A stretch of 27,950 bases of DNA from Chara braunii (lineage: Eukaryota; Streptophyta; Charophyceae; Charales; Characeae). Positions 9,679 through 18,864 of the stretch are shown in pieces. The stretch lies in the NCBI GenBank assembly GCA_003427395.1, contig BFEA01000133.1:1867885-1895834 (forward strand). The letters are read 5' to 3'. A model generated the notes under the pieces. The model was not told the origin of the DNA. It saw only the letters and a program-made list of their open reading frames with translations, and did no database searches. Made by a program: the position numbers and the translations under genes. Each line of letters begins with the position of its first letter. Positions within the stretch are counted from its first letter, which is position 1.

Positions 9679-10545
9679 ATGACGGCGATTCATCGAAAGG
9701 TNCATTCGGGGTNGGTGTGATCCTGNTGAGTCNGGTCGTCGGTTGTCGCCACGTGGCGNCGGTCGTCGTGCGTTCNGGTTGGGCCCTCGCGGTCCCGAGG
9801 CTCTCTGGTTGTCNCNTCGTCGNCAATTTCCNCAGGGCGTGCGGGGCCAGTAGGGGGCTATGGCGTTCCACGGGACGACCCTGAGTTGATGATACGGGAG
9901 AAGAAGANGGAAGGGAGGGANGTTAGTGGAGATAACGACAAAACCGGGGGAAATAAAGTAGTNGGTGTNNTCTGAAGTGGGGAAATCAGAGCANCGGGGA
10001 TCGCTGGTTGTGGCACAGNGAAACTCCCTAGGACACAGTCGATTCTCTGTTAGGCANGGGAACCTCTGTCGGAGGCACTCTTCTATCCAAGGGGTGAAGT
10101 ACTCCGGGTCCCACGACGAATCTGAGCTCCCGGAGCGTGNCATTATGTCATCGTAGGGCCNCAAAATTCATAAGGGCGTGTCTTTGTNGGTTGCGATCAC
10201 CGCATGNGAGTACGTGTAGGCCGCGCGAGTTGAATCGCACTTACACGTGTTCACACAGGATGATTGNTTCGTCGCCGACGCAGGATGGCCACATCCAATC
10301 AAGCAATATCCCTGNAATCGTTAGCCTTTTCATGCTTAGGTGGTTGTGAATCGACGCGCGTGGACACGTGTAAGTGCGNAGATCAGATCGCACTTNCANG
10401 CGTCCCTGCGAGGCGTTCGCTGGTTTCTGGGCAAACANCTACCCGATCATCTAATCANTCCGTAATTTCNAAGCATGCAAGATGCAACAATCACAACAGC
10501 TCAATCAAGGGATAAGCAAGAACGGAAACAGTATTGATGACTACN
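9582..10545. other. Cluster of single ambiguous bases (N)
   Basis: Dozens of isolated N bases occur between 9582 and 10545 and nowhere else in the window. Single-base Ns in one LTR fit consensus calling from reads of near-identical element copies. No coding claim should rest on this segment. Confidence 0.9.
10236..10378. repeat. 15-bp perfect inverted repeat around CACGTG
   Basis: CGCACTTACACGTGT (10236-10250) is the exact reverse complement of ACACGTGTAAGTGCG (10364-10378). Each arm contains the E-box/G-box core CACGTG. The arms enclose 113 bp of LTR sequence. ATCGCACTT also recurs directly at about 10387-10395. The position is within transcribed R/U5 if the TATA assignment is right. Confidence 0.75.
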
Positions 10546-10754
10546 CAAAATTCCTACCCTACTCATGAGTGCATCAAGATGATAAGCAAAGGCAAAGATC
10601 AGGCGTAGGGATAGCAAACGGACACGACATCCATTCATGCAGCATAACACACAACATGAGAGATTGAAATCGCAAAAACGAGTGTGGGCGAAAGAAAACC
10701 AAGCCAAGATTCTGAAAACAAAAACGGGCAAACCGCCCTGATCCGAAATCAAAA

Positions 10755-10762
10755 TTTATATA
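10755..10762 (-). promoter_or_regulatory. Candidate LTR TATA box
   Basis: The minus strand reads GTGTATATAAATTTTG, a strong TATA-box match. A (GA)n tract lies about 65-90 bp upstream on that strand (plus-strand TC run 10825-10846), resembling GAGA/Y-patch core-promoter elements. Transcription would start near 10725-10735, leaving about 1.2 kb of U3. Confidence 0.5.
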
Positions 10763-11905
10763 CACCAGCAGAGAGGGAGAAAAGACAAAAGAAACAGCAA
10801 ATCCGCGTCCATCAACCTTAGCTCCCTCTTTCTCTCTCTCTCTCTCCGATACGGACAGTCCGTCGTCGCGCACCAACCCACGAAGTCGTCACCCCGCTTA
10901 GTCCTCCCGCACCCGTCACGTTCGCTCGCGCCCACAATCCGTCGTGGCCAGCGTCAACCCCGCGCGTTTGGCACCAGCTCGTCGGGTCGCCCGACTCCCA
11001 CTTCAACTCACCTCTTACTTCGCTCGTGAGCCGACCCTTACTGATCGCGCTACCCCGAGCTTCCAACAACTGGTTAAGAGAGCTAACTAATCGTGTAGCC
11101 GAAATTTATAGCGTGCATGCATGCGCGAAGAACACGGAATTATAAGGACTTGGAAAGGAAGATCAGGAGAGGGAACGCCTACGTTTTGCATGGCCAGATC
11201 GCGGCGTGGGGGGCGTAGCCGCTCTCCACACATCGATCCGATCGTGCAGACCGCGGCTACCAAGACGCAGCAAAAAAGAAAGAGAAGAAGGGCGGGAAAG
11301 ACGAAGCACAAGAAGAAAGAAACAGTTACAATGGCACCTGCCCAAAATTACAGTTACACATACGATTAAAGGCGCCGACTAATCAGAGTTTCGTTGCAGC
11401 CGCATGAAGAAGCGCGTAAGCAAAAAGCGTCGCGCGGCAAAAGAGAATCCTAATTGTAAAAATTCCAAAATTCCTATCTAATACAGAAAAGGTGAAAAGC
11501 ACAAGTTTGAAAGAAAAGTCCGAAATTCCGAGAGTCATCGGGGCTCGACAAGATTCGAAAAAGAATTCAAAAAGAAAATTCAAAAAGAACGAAGCAAAAT
11601 TCCCGCGCGATGTCTGCGCCCAAAAATCCAAAATCGAAACAAAAGAAGTGACGTTAATAGTTATTAATCGCGCGCACGGCGGCGTGCCGCAGACACAGCC
11701 AATCAATCAATCGATCGTTACGGGACTCACCCGGCCCTGAACCCAACCATCCGAAAAGAAGCGACACAAAAAAACGAAGAAGCGAGGACACTGATGCAAT
11801 TTCCTTCCAATCCCAATCTCCCGTAGTTGGCCCATCCTTCCCAGCTTAGGACCCCTCATTGCTATCGCGCAGAAAATCGCGCGGTGCAAAAATCGGTTCG
11901 TCACA

Positions 11906-12779
11906 GCGCACCAATTAGGAGCAAACAATACACCAAAGTCTCTTGATAAAGAAAATTCATCTTCTACCTCCAGTCATCAAAATAACAACAATAACGTAGT
12001 AGCCCTACTTGCGGTGTGACCGCCCTATCTACTTCCTGCTACCTTGGCCATGTCGGTCTATCTACAGGCCAACTATGTGTCCACATGTCACTCACCAAAT
12101 GCTGGTTGGAGATTCTGCTCGTACGGGCTTCCCTTGCCAACACCAGGTAAGAACTGCCAGTCTCCACTGCCTTCCTTCTTCCCCTACCTCCACACTCTGC
12201 CACTGAGAATTCCTGCACCCAGCTATGGCTGGCGCTCACTACAGCCACCTAAGTTGCTCCTCTTTCTACGCGGACGCTGCATGTCTCCACTACCGCAACA
12301 ACACTCATGCTTGCAGCCTCACTGACGGAATACCTCATGTTGGGAGGCTTCCAGGCTTCTGTGGTGGGGAGGAGGCCACGTCTAGGCTCCGCCCTATCCT
12401 TGCATACAGTGCCTCAGGCTACTTGGGTCAGTGTGCATGCAGGTCCCAGCCTCTGCACCTAACTCATGGGCTGGGAGTGTCGGTTAGTTGCAGAGATTGG
12501 TTCCTGTCAACCTACCGGGGCCCTTTGTTGGCTCCCTTCACTTAGGAACGACATGAAAATTGCAGGTCCGCCTTCACTTAGGGCAGCCTGGGCTGTTGCC
12601 AAGGGGTTGAAACAGCCCGTGGAGGCCTGGAGCCTCACATTCTCTCTTCCTCAGGTTCGAAAGCCCTGTGAGAACTTCTTAATCTTGTCGTCGCTTTCCC
12701 GGCAGAGACCTTTCACAATGTGACACAGCCTTGGAAGCGGTCTTCAGCAGTTCCTCCCCTGTGAACCGTTGATCCTCCT
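11906..12779. other. No gene recognised; right flank of the Ty3/gypsy element
   Basis: The sequence is mixed-composition and not low complexity. Short open frames occur on both strands but none contains a recognisable domain. It may be diverged 3' sequence of the L1-type element to its right, which is also on the minus strand, but I cannot show that. Confidence 0.4.
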
Positions 12780-13462
12780 TACTAGGATCCAGATGACATC
12801 TGAATGCGACTTCGTATCAAATCTGTGGCCTGGGCAGTCTTCCTTTGCCTGGAGGCTTTGGCACCAGTGTCTCTTTGAGTTGCACACGTGGTCAATGTCG
12901 ACGTATCCATCCACGGAAGGGGGCAGCATTGATCGTTGAGAGGGAAACTGATCAGTTTGGGCAAAAGGTAAGAGGTTGGAAGCATGAACTCCTCCGCCAT
13001 GGGGGACCACATCTCTTCCCATAATTCCTTAGGGAGGCCATCCACCCCCGGGGTCTTATCTTCCTCCATCTGCAGAAGGGCATTCCAGATTTCATCCTTA
13101 CGAAGCGGTTTATCCAGTATCTTCGGCTGCTCGTCAGATAATCGTTGGGAGATGGGGTGTAGAAAATCCGCAATTTTATCTTCCCTTATCTGTTATGACT
13201 CCCCGACTAGGGTAGAGGAAAAGTGTTATTTATAAAAGTCTCTGGCCACTTTCAGGCCATGGGGCGAGGAGTACAAGGAGACTTCACGAGTTTTAATCGG
13301 GTTATATAGACCATCTATGGTGGATCTTTTGGCCCTTGTTTGTACCAGCGCGAAAGAGGATGCGTCTATTTGTCCCTCTGTAGTGTGCCTGGATAGCTTG
13401 CCTCTGATGATGAAGCCCTGCCATCTCTGCTGGGCAAATTCTAAGAGCTGATTTTTAAGCAC
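12780..13462 (-). pseudogene. L1-type (non-LTR) reverse transcriptase fragment
   Basis: One minus-strand frame is coding-like from 13462 to about 12985. It first shows the region between endonuclease and RT (LLEFAQQRWQGF, then GQIDASSFALVQ, then VARDFYK). It then has the RT entry motif KTPGVDGLPKELWEEMW near 12995-13057, equivalent to 'K.PG.DG...E.' of L1-clade RTs. Stops at 13226-13228 and 13193-13195 (both TAA) interrupt the same frame. After about 12985 the family resemblance ends although the frame stays open to 12782, so the palm with the catalytic FADD box is missing. No endonuclease or zinc knuckle is convincingly present upstream. Confidence 0.8.
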
Positions 13463-13624
13463 TTGTATTTCAGCGGATTTTGATTAGGGGTGGGGGCACA
13501 GCGACTCACTACTTTCCTATTGAAGGTTACGAATTTCCTCCTGGATGCGAATTTCATGTGCATATTTTTTTTTGCCCGTATTTTTAAAAATTCATTGCAT
13601 TTCCTGCCCATAAAGGCCAGCTCG

Positions 13625-13729
13625 TTTAGAGGTAGGCTAGTAGATTTGGAGGTAGGAAGGAAAACAGATGCGCGAAGTGCCGACGATGATGAATATGGTA
13701 AATTGAAAATTTGTCTGGCTCCCCCGATT
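13625..13729. repeat. Dispersed direct repeat, copy 1
   Basis: The segment from TTTAGAGGTAGGCTAGTAG to CTCCCCCGATT is repeated at 13941-14044 with a few substitutions. Outside it the two contexts differ. It contains a GATGATGAATATGG stretch that leaves frames open on both strands; I recognise no product. Confidence 0.85.
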
Positions 13730-13940
13730 CTTGATGGAATCGGGCGAATCAAGATCCGTCCTGGGGGTTTTAAGGGCGGGCGAACCCGAATCTACAGTTA
13801 GAATGAAGTGATAGTTAGTAAAAAAGGAGTTGAGATAGAAGGATGGTGCGTGGAGCTATGGAGGAACGAAACGGGGAGTGGCATGGTTAACTTAGTTCTC
13901 GACCAAAACGATTAAGCGAGGAGTTAAGTTTGGGGTTATA

Positions 13941-14044
13941 TTTAGAGGTAGGCTAGTAGATTTGGAGGTAGGAAGGAAAACGGATGCGCGAAGTGCCGAT
14001 GATGATGAATATGGTAAATTGAAAATTGTGTGGCTCCCCCGATT
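13941..14044. repeat. Dispersed direct repeat, copy 2
   Basis: This is the second copy of the roughly 105-bp segment at 13625-13729, in the same orientation, 316 bp downstream. The copies differ by a few substitutions and one base of length. The abrupt loss of similarity at both ends suggests a local duplication of part of an unrecognised element. Confidence 0.85.
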
Positions 14045-15229
14045 AAGTGAGGAGTATGCTGGTGGAGGCGGAATTGGGATCGGGGTGGTGGATTCGACTG
14101 AGCAATGCGTGAGGGTTGCGCCCGGGAGGAGGGGCCTAAATGTGAGGGTGACCCTGTATGTGTCTCCCTCGTTTTGGGTCTTACATGGGATTGAGTTGGC
14201 ACTTGGGCATGGTAGCCTGCTTGCCCGACCTTTGAGGGTAGTTGAGGGAGCTGCAGCGAAGTGGGCGAGAGGCAGAGTCCATGAAGGGAGGTGACAACTC
14301 CCGTAAGGTGGAGGTAAGTCGTGCCTCACGTAGACCCTATCCTGTCGTAGGGGCTCACGAGAGGTATGGCTGGCGCACTCGACCGGAGCGGCTTGCGGAA
14401 ACTCCATTATGTATTCGCGACGATGATTAAGACCAACTCCTGCATAACGCGACCGGGAGGGTCCCGCCCTGCCTTGTGCGGTGTCGGACCGATGCGCTCG
14501 ACAACGTGCAGGATGATAAGTGCAACCATGAATGTCACGTATTGCCTCATCCTCAGCCATCGCAGGGTAGCCACGCACATCAACACCACTTCGGCCGGTT
14601 CCATGGTTTGCAGTTGCGAACGACATGGCTGTGCGTATGTGCGCCTTTGCACCCCGCTCCCACCTCAGAAAGCTGCCCACGCCTACCTTCGTCTTCTGCA
14701 CCGCCTCGAAGGCTCTGGTGTGTGCAATGCTTCCTGCAGACAACCCCCATTACCAGCAACGCAACGCCACAACGTCCATGCGTGTGTTTCCGTTGCGGCG
14801 ATGGACGGTACCATCTGTGGCCCGTTTTCAAAAATTTGCGTGGAACCGACCGAACAACGACTTGCGGGTCGGTGGAGCAGTCCCAGTGCGACAAGCGGCC
14901 GGGCCAGGTTCCACTCTTTCCTGGCCGTTGGCAGATGCCGTGTCACCCACTTCAGAGGCCCGGCCATACAGTGGTCCACAGGAACCGTGGAAGGCCAAGA
15001 AATCCCGCCGCGGTACTTGGGAAAGGCCTGTGGATCACGTTCATGTGGGGTCCTAGTTTGCTTTTCCACCCCGTTCTCCCCATTGCCTTCTTTTTAGGGA
15101 CTTTCTTGTTTTTTCTGTTGTTGTGTATTATCAGATCACCGCCTATATTCTTCTCTCAGATTCTTTTGCCTTTCACTACCTACGACTACTCACGGTGAAG
15201 GGGATATTGCATCTTGCCCCTTGCCCGGT
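14045..15229. other. Open frames on both strands, no recognisable gene
   Basis: Several overlapping frames of 100-280 codons stay open here on both strands, helped by high GC. A minus frame covers 13892-14743, and plus frames start at 14366, 14476 and 14625. The plus frame from 14476 holds a Cys-rich run (CVCFRCGDGRYHLW) that only partly resembles a CCHC knuckle: spacing to His is five residues and the last Cys is missing. None shows a domain I can name. A decayed retroelement ORF1/gag is possible but unsupported. Confidence 0.35.
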
Positions 15230-15265
15230 AGCAGTGAAGGGCGTAGGGTTGGGGCCGCCAGCATC

Positions 15266-15320
15266 GGTTTCGAGCCCACAACCTCCTGAATGCCACCTGC
15301 GTGCCTAACGAACTGAGCTA
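15266..15320 (-). repeat. tRNA-like pol III promoter head, probable SINE remnant
   Basis: The minus strand carries TAGCTCAGTTCG (15309-15320), matching box A of tRNA genes. It also carries GGCTCGAAACC (15266-15276), matching box B. The spacing is normal and the tRNA-like AGGAGGTTGTGGG lies just before box B. The T-stem is imperfect and the flanks do not form a 7-bp acceptor stem, so it is not a working tRNA gene. A tRNA-derived SINE or tRNA fossil fits. The 3' limit of the element is not clear. Confidence 0.6.
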
Positions 15321-15709
15321 CCCGGTAGGCCGCCGGATTACGGCGCCGATGGGGGCCAGGCGCAATAGAACAAAAATTACGGCCGCGCATCTTTCCCTGT
15401 CCTAGCGAAGGATTCGTTCTCATTTTGCATATTTGTGGCGAGGGCCCTTCTTTCCTTCACCCGTGTTTGGCGCGACGCTGTCTTCGCGGTCCTTGTCCCG
15501 CCCTTTTGTCGTGGCGCTGTCAGCAGTTAACTGACGGACCGACCGACGGACCGGTAGCAGCGCGATTACGGAGAGGTAGCTGCTGGATGACCGACCAGTA
15601 GCAGCCAGTTCACCGACCGATGGAAGCTAGCTGAACGATTGGTAGTAGACCCTACCGGTAGGGTTCCCAGAGGCTCGATGACTGCAGATTTACTGTGTGC
15701 ATTTTCTGG

Positions 15710-15784
15710 GCAATCACATGCAAGAGAGCTGCGCCAGCTCCGGCGCTCGTACGAGGCGCCATAGCCAGTGACTTGCACAGGGGG

Positions 15785-15850
<66 letters not shown>

Positions 15851-15927
15851 CAATCGCATCGAAGAGAGCCGCGCCAGCTCCGGCAGCCGTACAAGGCGCC
15901 ATAGCCAGTGAGTGACGTGCACACACA

Positions 15928-16008
<81 letters not shown>
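15710..16008. repeat. Duplicated unit carrying (GA)n and (CA)n(GA)n
   Basis: Two diverged copies of a unit of about 75 bp begin at 15710 and 15850, starting GCAATC.CAT. They share GCGCCAGCTCCGGC and AGGCGCCATAGCCAGTGA. Copy 1 ends in a (GA)n tract (about 15788-15849). Copy 2 ends in (CA)n (15920-15945) followed by (GA)n (15945-16008). The long open frames here (Ser/Leu or Arg/Glu repeats) are artefacts of the dinucleotide repeats. Confidence 0.9.
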
Positions 16009-16009
<1 letters not shown>

Positions 16010-16537
16010 ATTGGCATTGTGAAGGATATCGAAAGAGCGTGGTGGCGGGAGATCGTTTTGCATTTTCTCGGCTGTCGTGAGCAGCTTGTCTGATATAGGT
16101 GAGTAACTGGCTTGACTTTCTACCTCATCCATAATCACGCTCGCCGTGTGTGCTCTGAGCTCTGCATTTGATTTCGCTGTTTTTTGCCCACATTTCTTAA
16201 TTCTTTGAATGTCGTGTTAAATCGTGATCTCGCTCGCAGCCGGAGGACAACAGTATTAACCGTTTTCTTCCTTCCTCTTGGATCTTCTCAATCTTCGTAG
16301 TTTGTCGCCAGATATATGTATCTGTCTATATACATATACGTATACGTATATATGCATTTATAAATATTGATAAACATAAATGAAAGAAAAAAAAAATCTA
16401 TGTGACTGTAAATGCGTGCACACACATGTACTGCAATGTCTCGAACGCAGCTACGCCCACATAGCTACCTTCTGCATCTTTTTCATAATTACGCCCAGGC
16501 ACGTGTGTGTTTGTGTGCGTGTCCGTGTGTGCGCGCA

Positions 16538-16541
<4 letters not shown>
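16009..16541. other. No gene; AT-rich palindromic stretch and start of a (GT)n region
   Basis: Nothing coding is supported. The stretch 16312-16380 is AT-rich with alternating TA/CG steps (TATACATATACGTATACGTA). From about 16500 the plus strand becomes GT-rich, leading into the composite microsatellite repeats. Confidence 0.5.
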
Positions 16542-16590
<49 letters not shown>

Positions 16591-16680
16591 CAGAGAGAGA
16601 GAGACAGAGAGAGTTGAGGTGAAGCAAAAAAGGTGGGTGGGTATGCATTCTATGGGCTTTTCAGGAAATGTTGTCATTGT

Positions 16681-16728
<48 letters not shown>

Positions 16729-16819
16729 GAGACAGAGAGAGAGAGACAGAGAGAGAGGTGAAGCGAAAAAGGTGGGTGGGTATGCGTTCTATGGGCTTTT
16801 TAGGAAATGCTGTTATTGG
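16542..16819. repeat. Two tandem copies of a (GT)n-(GA)n-unique unit, about 140 bp
   Basis: Each copy consists of (GT)n, then (GA)n with CAGA interruptions, then about 64 bp of unique sequence (GAGGTGAAGC...GGTGGGTGGGTATGC...). The unique parts at 16616-16679 and 16755-16819 differ at only a few positions, mostly transitions. This indicates segmental duplication of the whole microsatellite-bearing unit rather than independent repeat growth. Confidence 0.88.
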
Positions 16820-16986
16820 GATTGTCTTTCCTTGTGGGCAAGATACATTCAAGAAAGAAGTCTAGTGTGAATATGCTTGAGATTCGCAGCTGGACTTTCG
16901 GTTCCAGACAGACATTGCCCGCCGCCTCGTCTCAGTTGCTATCCCCTTGGCGTATCGTCTTCCCCCGAAAAGAACACACTGTCGTG

Positions 16987-17311
16987 TTACCATAGGTGCA
17001 TGAACCTTGCATTGAAAAAAAAAGAGAAAAAAAAGGAGGAAGAAAAAGAGGAAAAAAAAGAGGGAAAAAAAAAGAGAAAAAAAGAGAAAGTTGCCGTCAA
17101 TGCCGCTATGGTGACCATATCTTCTATTCGGGGAGAGGACGCAACATTGATTTCCCCTCCCCCCCCCCCCCTTCCCCTTTTTTTTGTTTTTTTGCAACAC
17201 TGATTTGTAAGTGAACCGGTATGCTCTTTTTTTTTGTGGGGGTGGGGGGGGGGGAGGGGGGAGAACCGGTATGCTTCGTTCTTTTTCTTTCTTTCTTTCT
17301 TTCTTTCTTTC
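16987..17311. repeat. Low-complexity block: polypurine, C-run, G-run, (CTTT)n
   Basis: A polypurine stretch (about 17015-17090, A with GA interruptions) is followed by a C/T run near 17155-17195, a G-rich run near 17236-17264 and a (CTTT)n run near 17281-17311. The phrase AACCGGTATGCT occurs twice, near 17215 and 17264, bracketing the G-rich run. Confidence 0.8.
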
Positions 17312-17522
17312 CCTGAAAAGAGCATGTTTTTAAAAATTTCACCAGTTTTTAAAGTTATTTTATAGAAAAAGATCACCACCTGTCCTTCAGGCTATCCGTT
17401 AAACTTTTATTTTTTATTTTTATTTTAAAGGCTAATTCCTTAAGCCCAACCAATTCAATTACCTGTGGAATGTGGACAGGACGGCCTTGGCCCCTGCGCT
17501 CTCAAGGATGACTCGGAAAAAC

Positions 17523-18160
17523 ATCGAGAAATGGTCCAAATTAAACCCCCAAAAAAGAAAAAAAGGAGAAATGGTTCAAATGAAACAGAGAAAAAAAGAA
17601 AAAGGCTACCAGAGTGGCCCGGGTCCACTTGCCCGGCTGGGCCAAAAAGAAAAAAAAGAAAAAAAAAATGAAAAAGTTTTTTTTTTTTTTTTGTTATTAA
17701 TTTTAAAATTCGTAATGAATTTCGATGTGACCCTGAGGCAAAAGTTGTTCAGTTTATTTTTCTGCATAACATAGTTTTTTAAACTTTTTTTTCGGAGTTT
17801 TTTTTTTTTTTTTTTTTGGCTGGGACCTTCCCTGGTCCTTGCACGGCCGGGCCGCCCGGGAAAATAAGGTGACCCGGGCGGCCCGGCTGGTAGCCTAGGA
17901 AAAAACCGAGAAATGGTCCAAATTGAAAAGAGAAAAAAAGAAAGAACCGAGATAAGCCAGAAAAAAATAAAACAGAAAACCGAGAAATGGTCCAAATTAA
18001 ACCAAGAAATAAACGGAAAAACCAAGAAATGGCCCAAATTAAACGAAGGAAAAAAAACACACGCGAAATGGTTCAAACTAAATAGAGAAATTATCCAAAT
18101 ACGTATGACCCCTGCGGTTTTAAAGATAACACGCGTAAATCGAGAAATGGTGCAAATGTA
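17523..18160. repeat. Degenerate array built on GAGAAATGGTCCAAATTAAAC
   Basis: At least seven variants of a 20-25 bp core (GAGAAATGGTYCAAATTAAA) occur near 17523, 17564, 17903, 17977, 18018, 18061 and 18136, separated by A-rich spacers. The array is interrupted by the small element at 17603-17896. On the minus strand it reads as repeated IWTISRF-like peptides, which I take to be an artefact. Sequence or spacing is too irregular for a CRISPR array. Confidence 0.75.
17603..17896. mobile_element. Small GC-ended inverted-repeat element, family 1 copy A
   Basis: The ends are AGGCTACCAG at the left and CTGGTAGCCT at the right, an exact 10-bp inverted pair, followed by GC-rich sub-terminal sequence. 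Near the right end a perfect 14-bp stem (17847-17860 with 17873-17886) encloses a 12-nt loop. The centre holds a 58-bp core (17717-17774) shared with copy B at 20190-20247 with a single mismatch. There is no coding capacity, so it is a MITE-like non-autonomous element. No clear target duplication is visible. Confidence 0.7.
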
Positions 18161-18210
18161 AAAATAAATAAAAATCACCATCTTTGGAGGTTCTTTTTTC
18201 CTTCCCCCGT

Positions 18211-18385
18211 CAGACCGAGGCCGAGGTTCCACTAGCAGAGAGGATTGGATCAGCGCCTGAATCTGGATGTGATTTAAGCGCAGATGCAGAAAAGCAGATC
18301 AATAGCGATTTCTGCACCTCTCCGTAACGCGCGTCCAGATTCAGGCGTTAAATCCAAGACTCATTTCTAGTGTGACCTAGGCCTG
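18211..18385. mobile_element. Palindromic MITE-like element, family 2 copy A
   Basis: The two halves are inverted repeats of one another: CACTAG and GCCTGAATCTGGATG at the left, TCCAGATTCAGGCG and CTAGTG at the right. The outermost bases read CAGACC at the left and, inverted, CAGGCC at the right. There is no coding sequence. The related copy at 20625-20797 is in the opposite orientation. CAG-type ends recall hAT elements, but an 8-bp target duplication was not found. Confidence 0.7.
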
Positions 18386-18673
18386 AGAGTATGGCTCAAA
18401 GAGTGCGTGAATAGGAATAGTAGATGTGTCAAAATAAACTGAAGAAAAAGAAGGGAAAAAGAAAGATAAAAATGGGAATACAAATAAGAAGAGAATAAAT
18501 AGTCAAAAAAAGACGAGAAAAAAAAGAAAAAAATAGGAATACAAAATAAGAAGAGAATAAACAGTAAAAAAAAAGTTGAGAAAATTACAGAGTGCTTTTT
18601 TTGAAGACGAAGGAAACGCATCAGGCAATCTTTTTTTTTTTTTTTTCCCTCTGGCTGTTTTCCTTCTGCCTCT

Positions 18674-18743
18674 GGCGAGTCAAGTTCGATAACGAATTCG
18701 TGCGCAAAATTTTCAGCGAAATATCGATTTTATTATTCTTATT

Positions 18744-18774
<31 letters not shown>

Positions 18775-18864
18775 TTATTATTATTATTATTTTAAACAAA
18801 TGCGACGGGCGAGTCAAGTTCGATAACGAATTTGTGCGCAAAAGTTTCAGCGAAATATCGATTT
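18674..18864. repeat. 57-bp direct repeat flanking (TTC)n(TTA)n
   Basis: GGCGAGTCAAGTTCGATAAC and the following bases to ATCGATTT occur at 18674-18730 and 18808-18864 with two or three mismatches. Between them lies a TTC/TTA trinucleotide microsatellite (about 18731-18795). Confidence 0.9.

Larger units (their letters stand above)
1..11905 (-). mobile_element. Ty3/gypsy LTR retrotransposon, degenerate, left end beyond window
   Basis: All recognisable coding pieces lie on the minus strand in the order gag, protease, RT, RNase H, zinc finger, integrase. RNase H before integrase is the order that defines Ty3/gypsy rather than Ty1/copia. The block is flanked by direct repeats: 1-956 matches 10951-11905. 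A tRNA primer site lies at 9345-9358, so the right LTR runs from about 9359 to 11905, roughly 2.5 kb. The left LTR must then begin about 1.6 kb before the window, giving an element of about 13.5 kb. Every gene is interrupted, so this is a non-autonomous, decayed copy. A target-site duplication cannot be checked because the left end is not visible. I do not know the named lineage; no chromodomain was recognised at the integrase C-terminus. Confidence 0.95.
9359..11905 (-). repeat. 5' LTR of the Ty3/gypsy element
   Basis: The inner edge is inferred from the adjacent primer site. The outer edge is where similarity to the left repeat stops (11905, TGTGAC on the minus strand). About 2.5 kb is long for an LTR. 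Only 10951-11905 can be compared with the other LTR. U3 would cover 11905 to about 10730 and R/U5 the rest. A clear CA terminus next to the primer site is not visible. The segment 9582-10545 is peppered with N. Confidence 0.8.

Noticed and set aside
14407-14652. PIF/Harbinger-like transposase segment on the minus strand
   Set aside because: Only a vague hydrophobic 'LRWL' resemblance; no catalytic motif.
13892-14743. 283-codon open frame on the minus strand, and overlapping plus frames at 14366-15198
   Set aside because: Mutually overlapping frames on both strands without any recognised motif. Part of the minus frame is simply the 105-bp repeat.
14800-14850. Possible CCHC zinc knuckle in CVCFRCGDGRYHLW
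   Set aside because: The spacing to His is five, not four, residues and the fourth ligand is missing; too weak to call a gag or ORF1 remnant.
15266-15320. Functional tRNA gene
   Set aside because: Box A and B are present, but acceptor and T stems do not pair properly.
15652-16852. Long open frames of Ser-Leu, Arg-Glu, Cys-Val or Thr-His repeats
   Set aside because: These are translations of (GA)n and (CA)n microsatellites.
17523-18160. CRISPR-like spaced repeats
   Set aside because: Repeat sequence and spacing are both irregular, the spacers are A-rich low complexity, and the context is eukaryotic.
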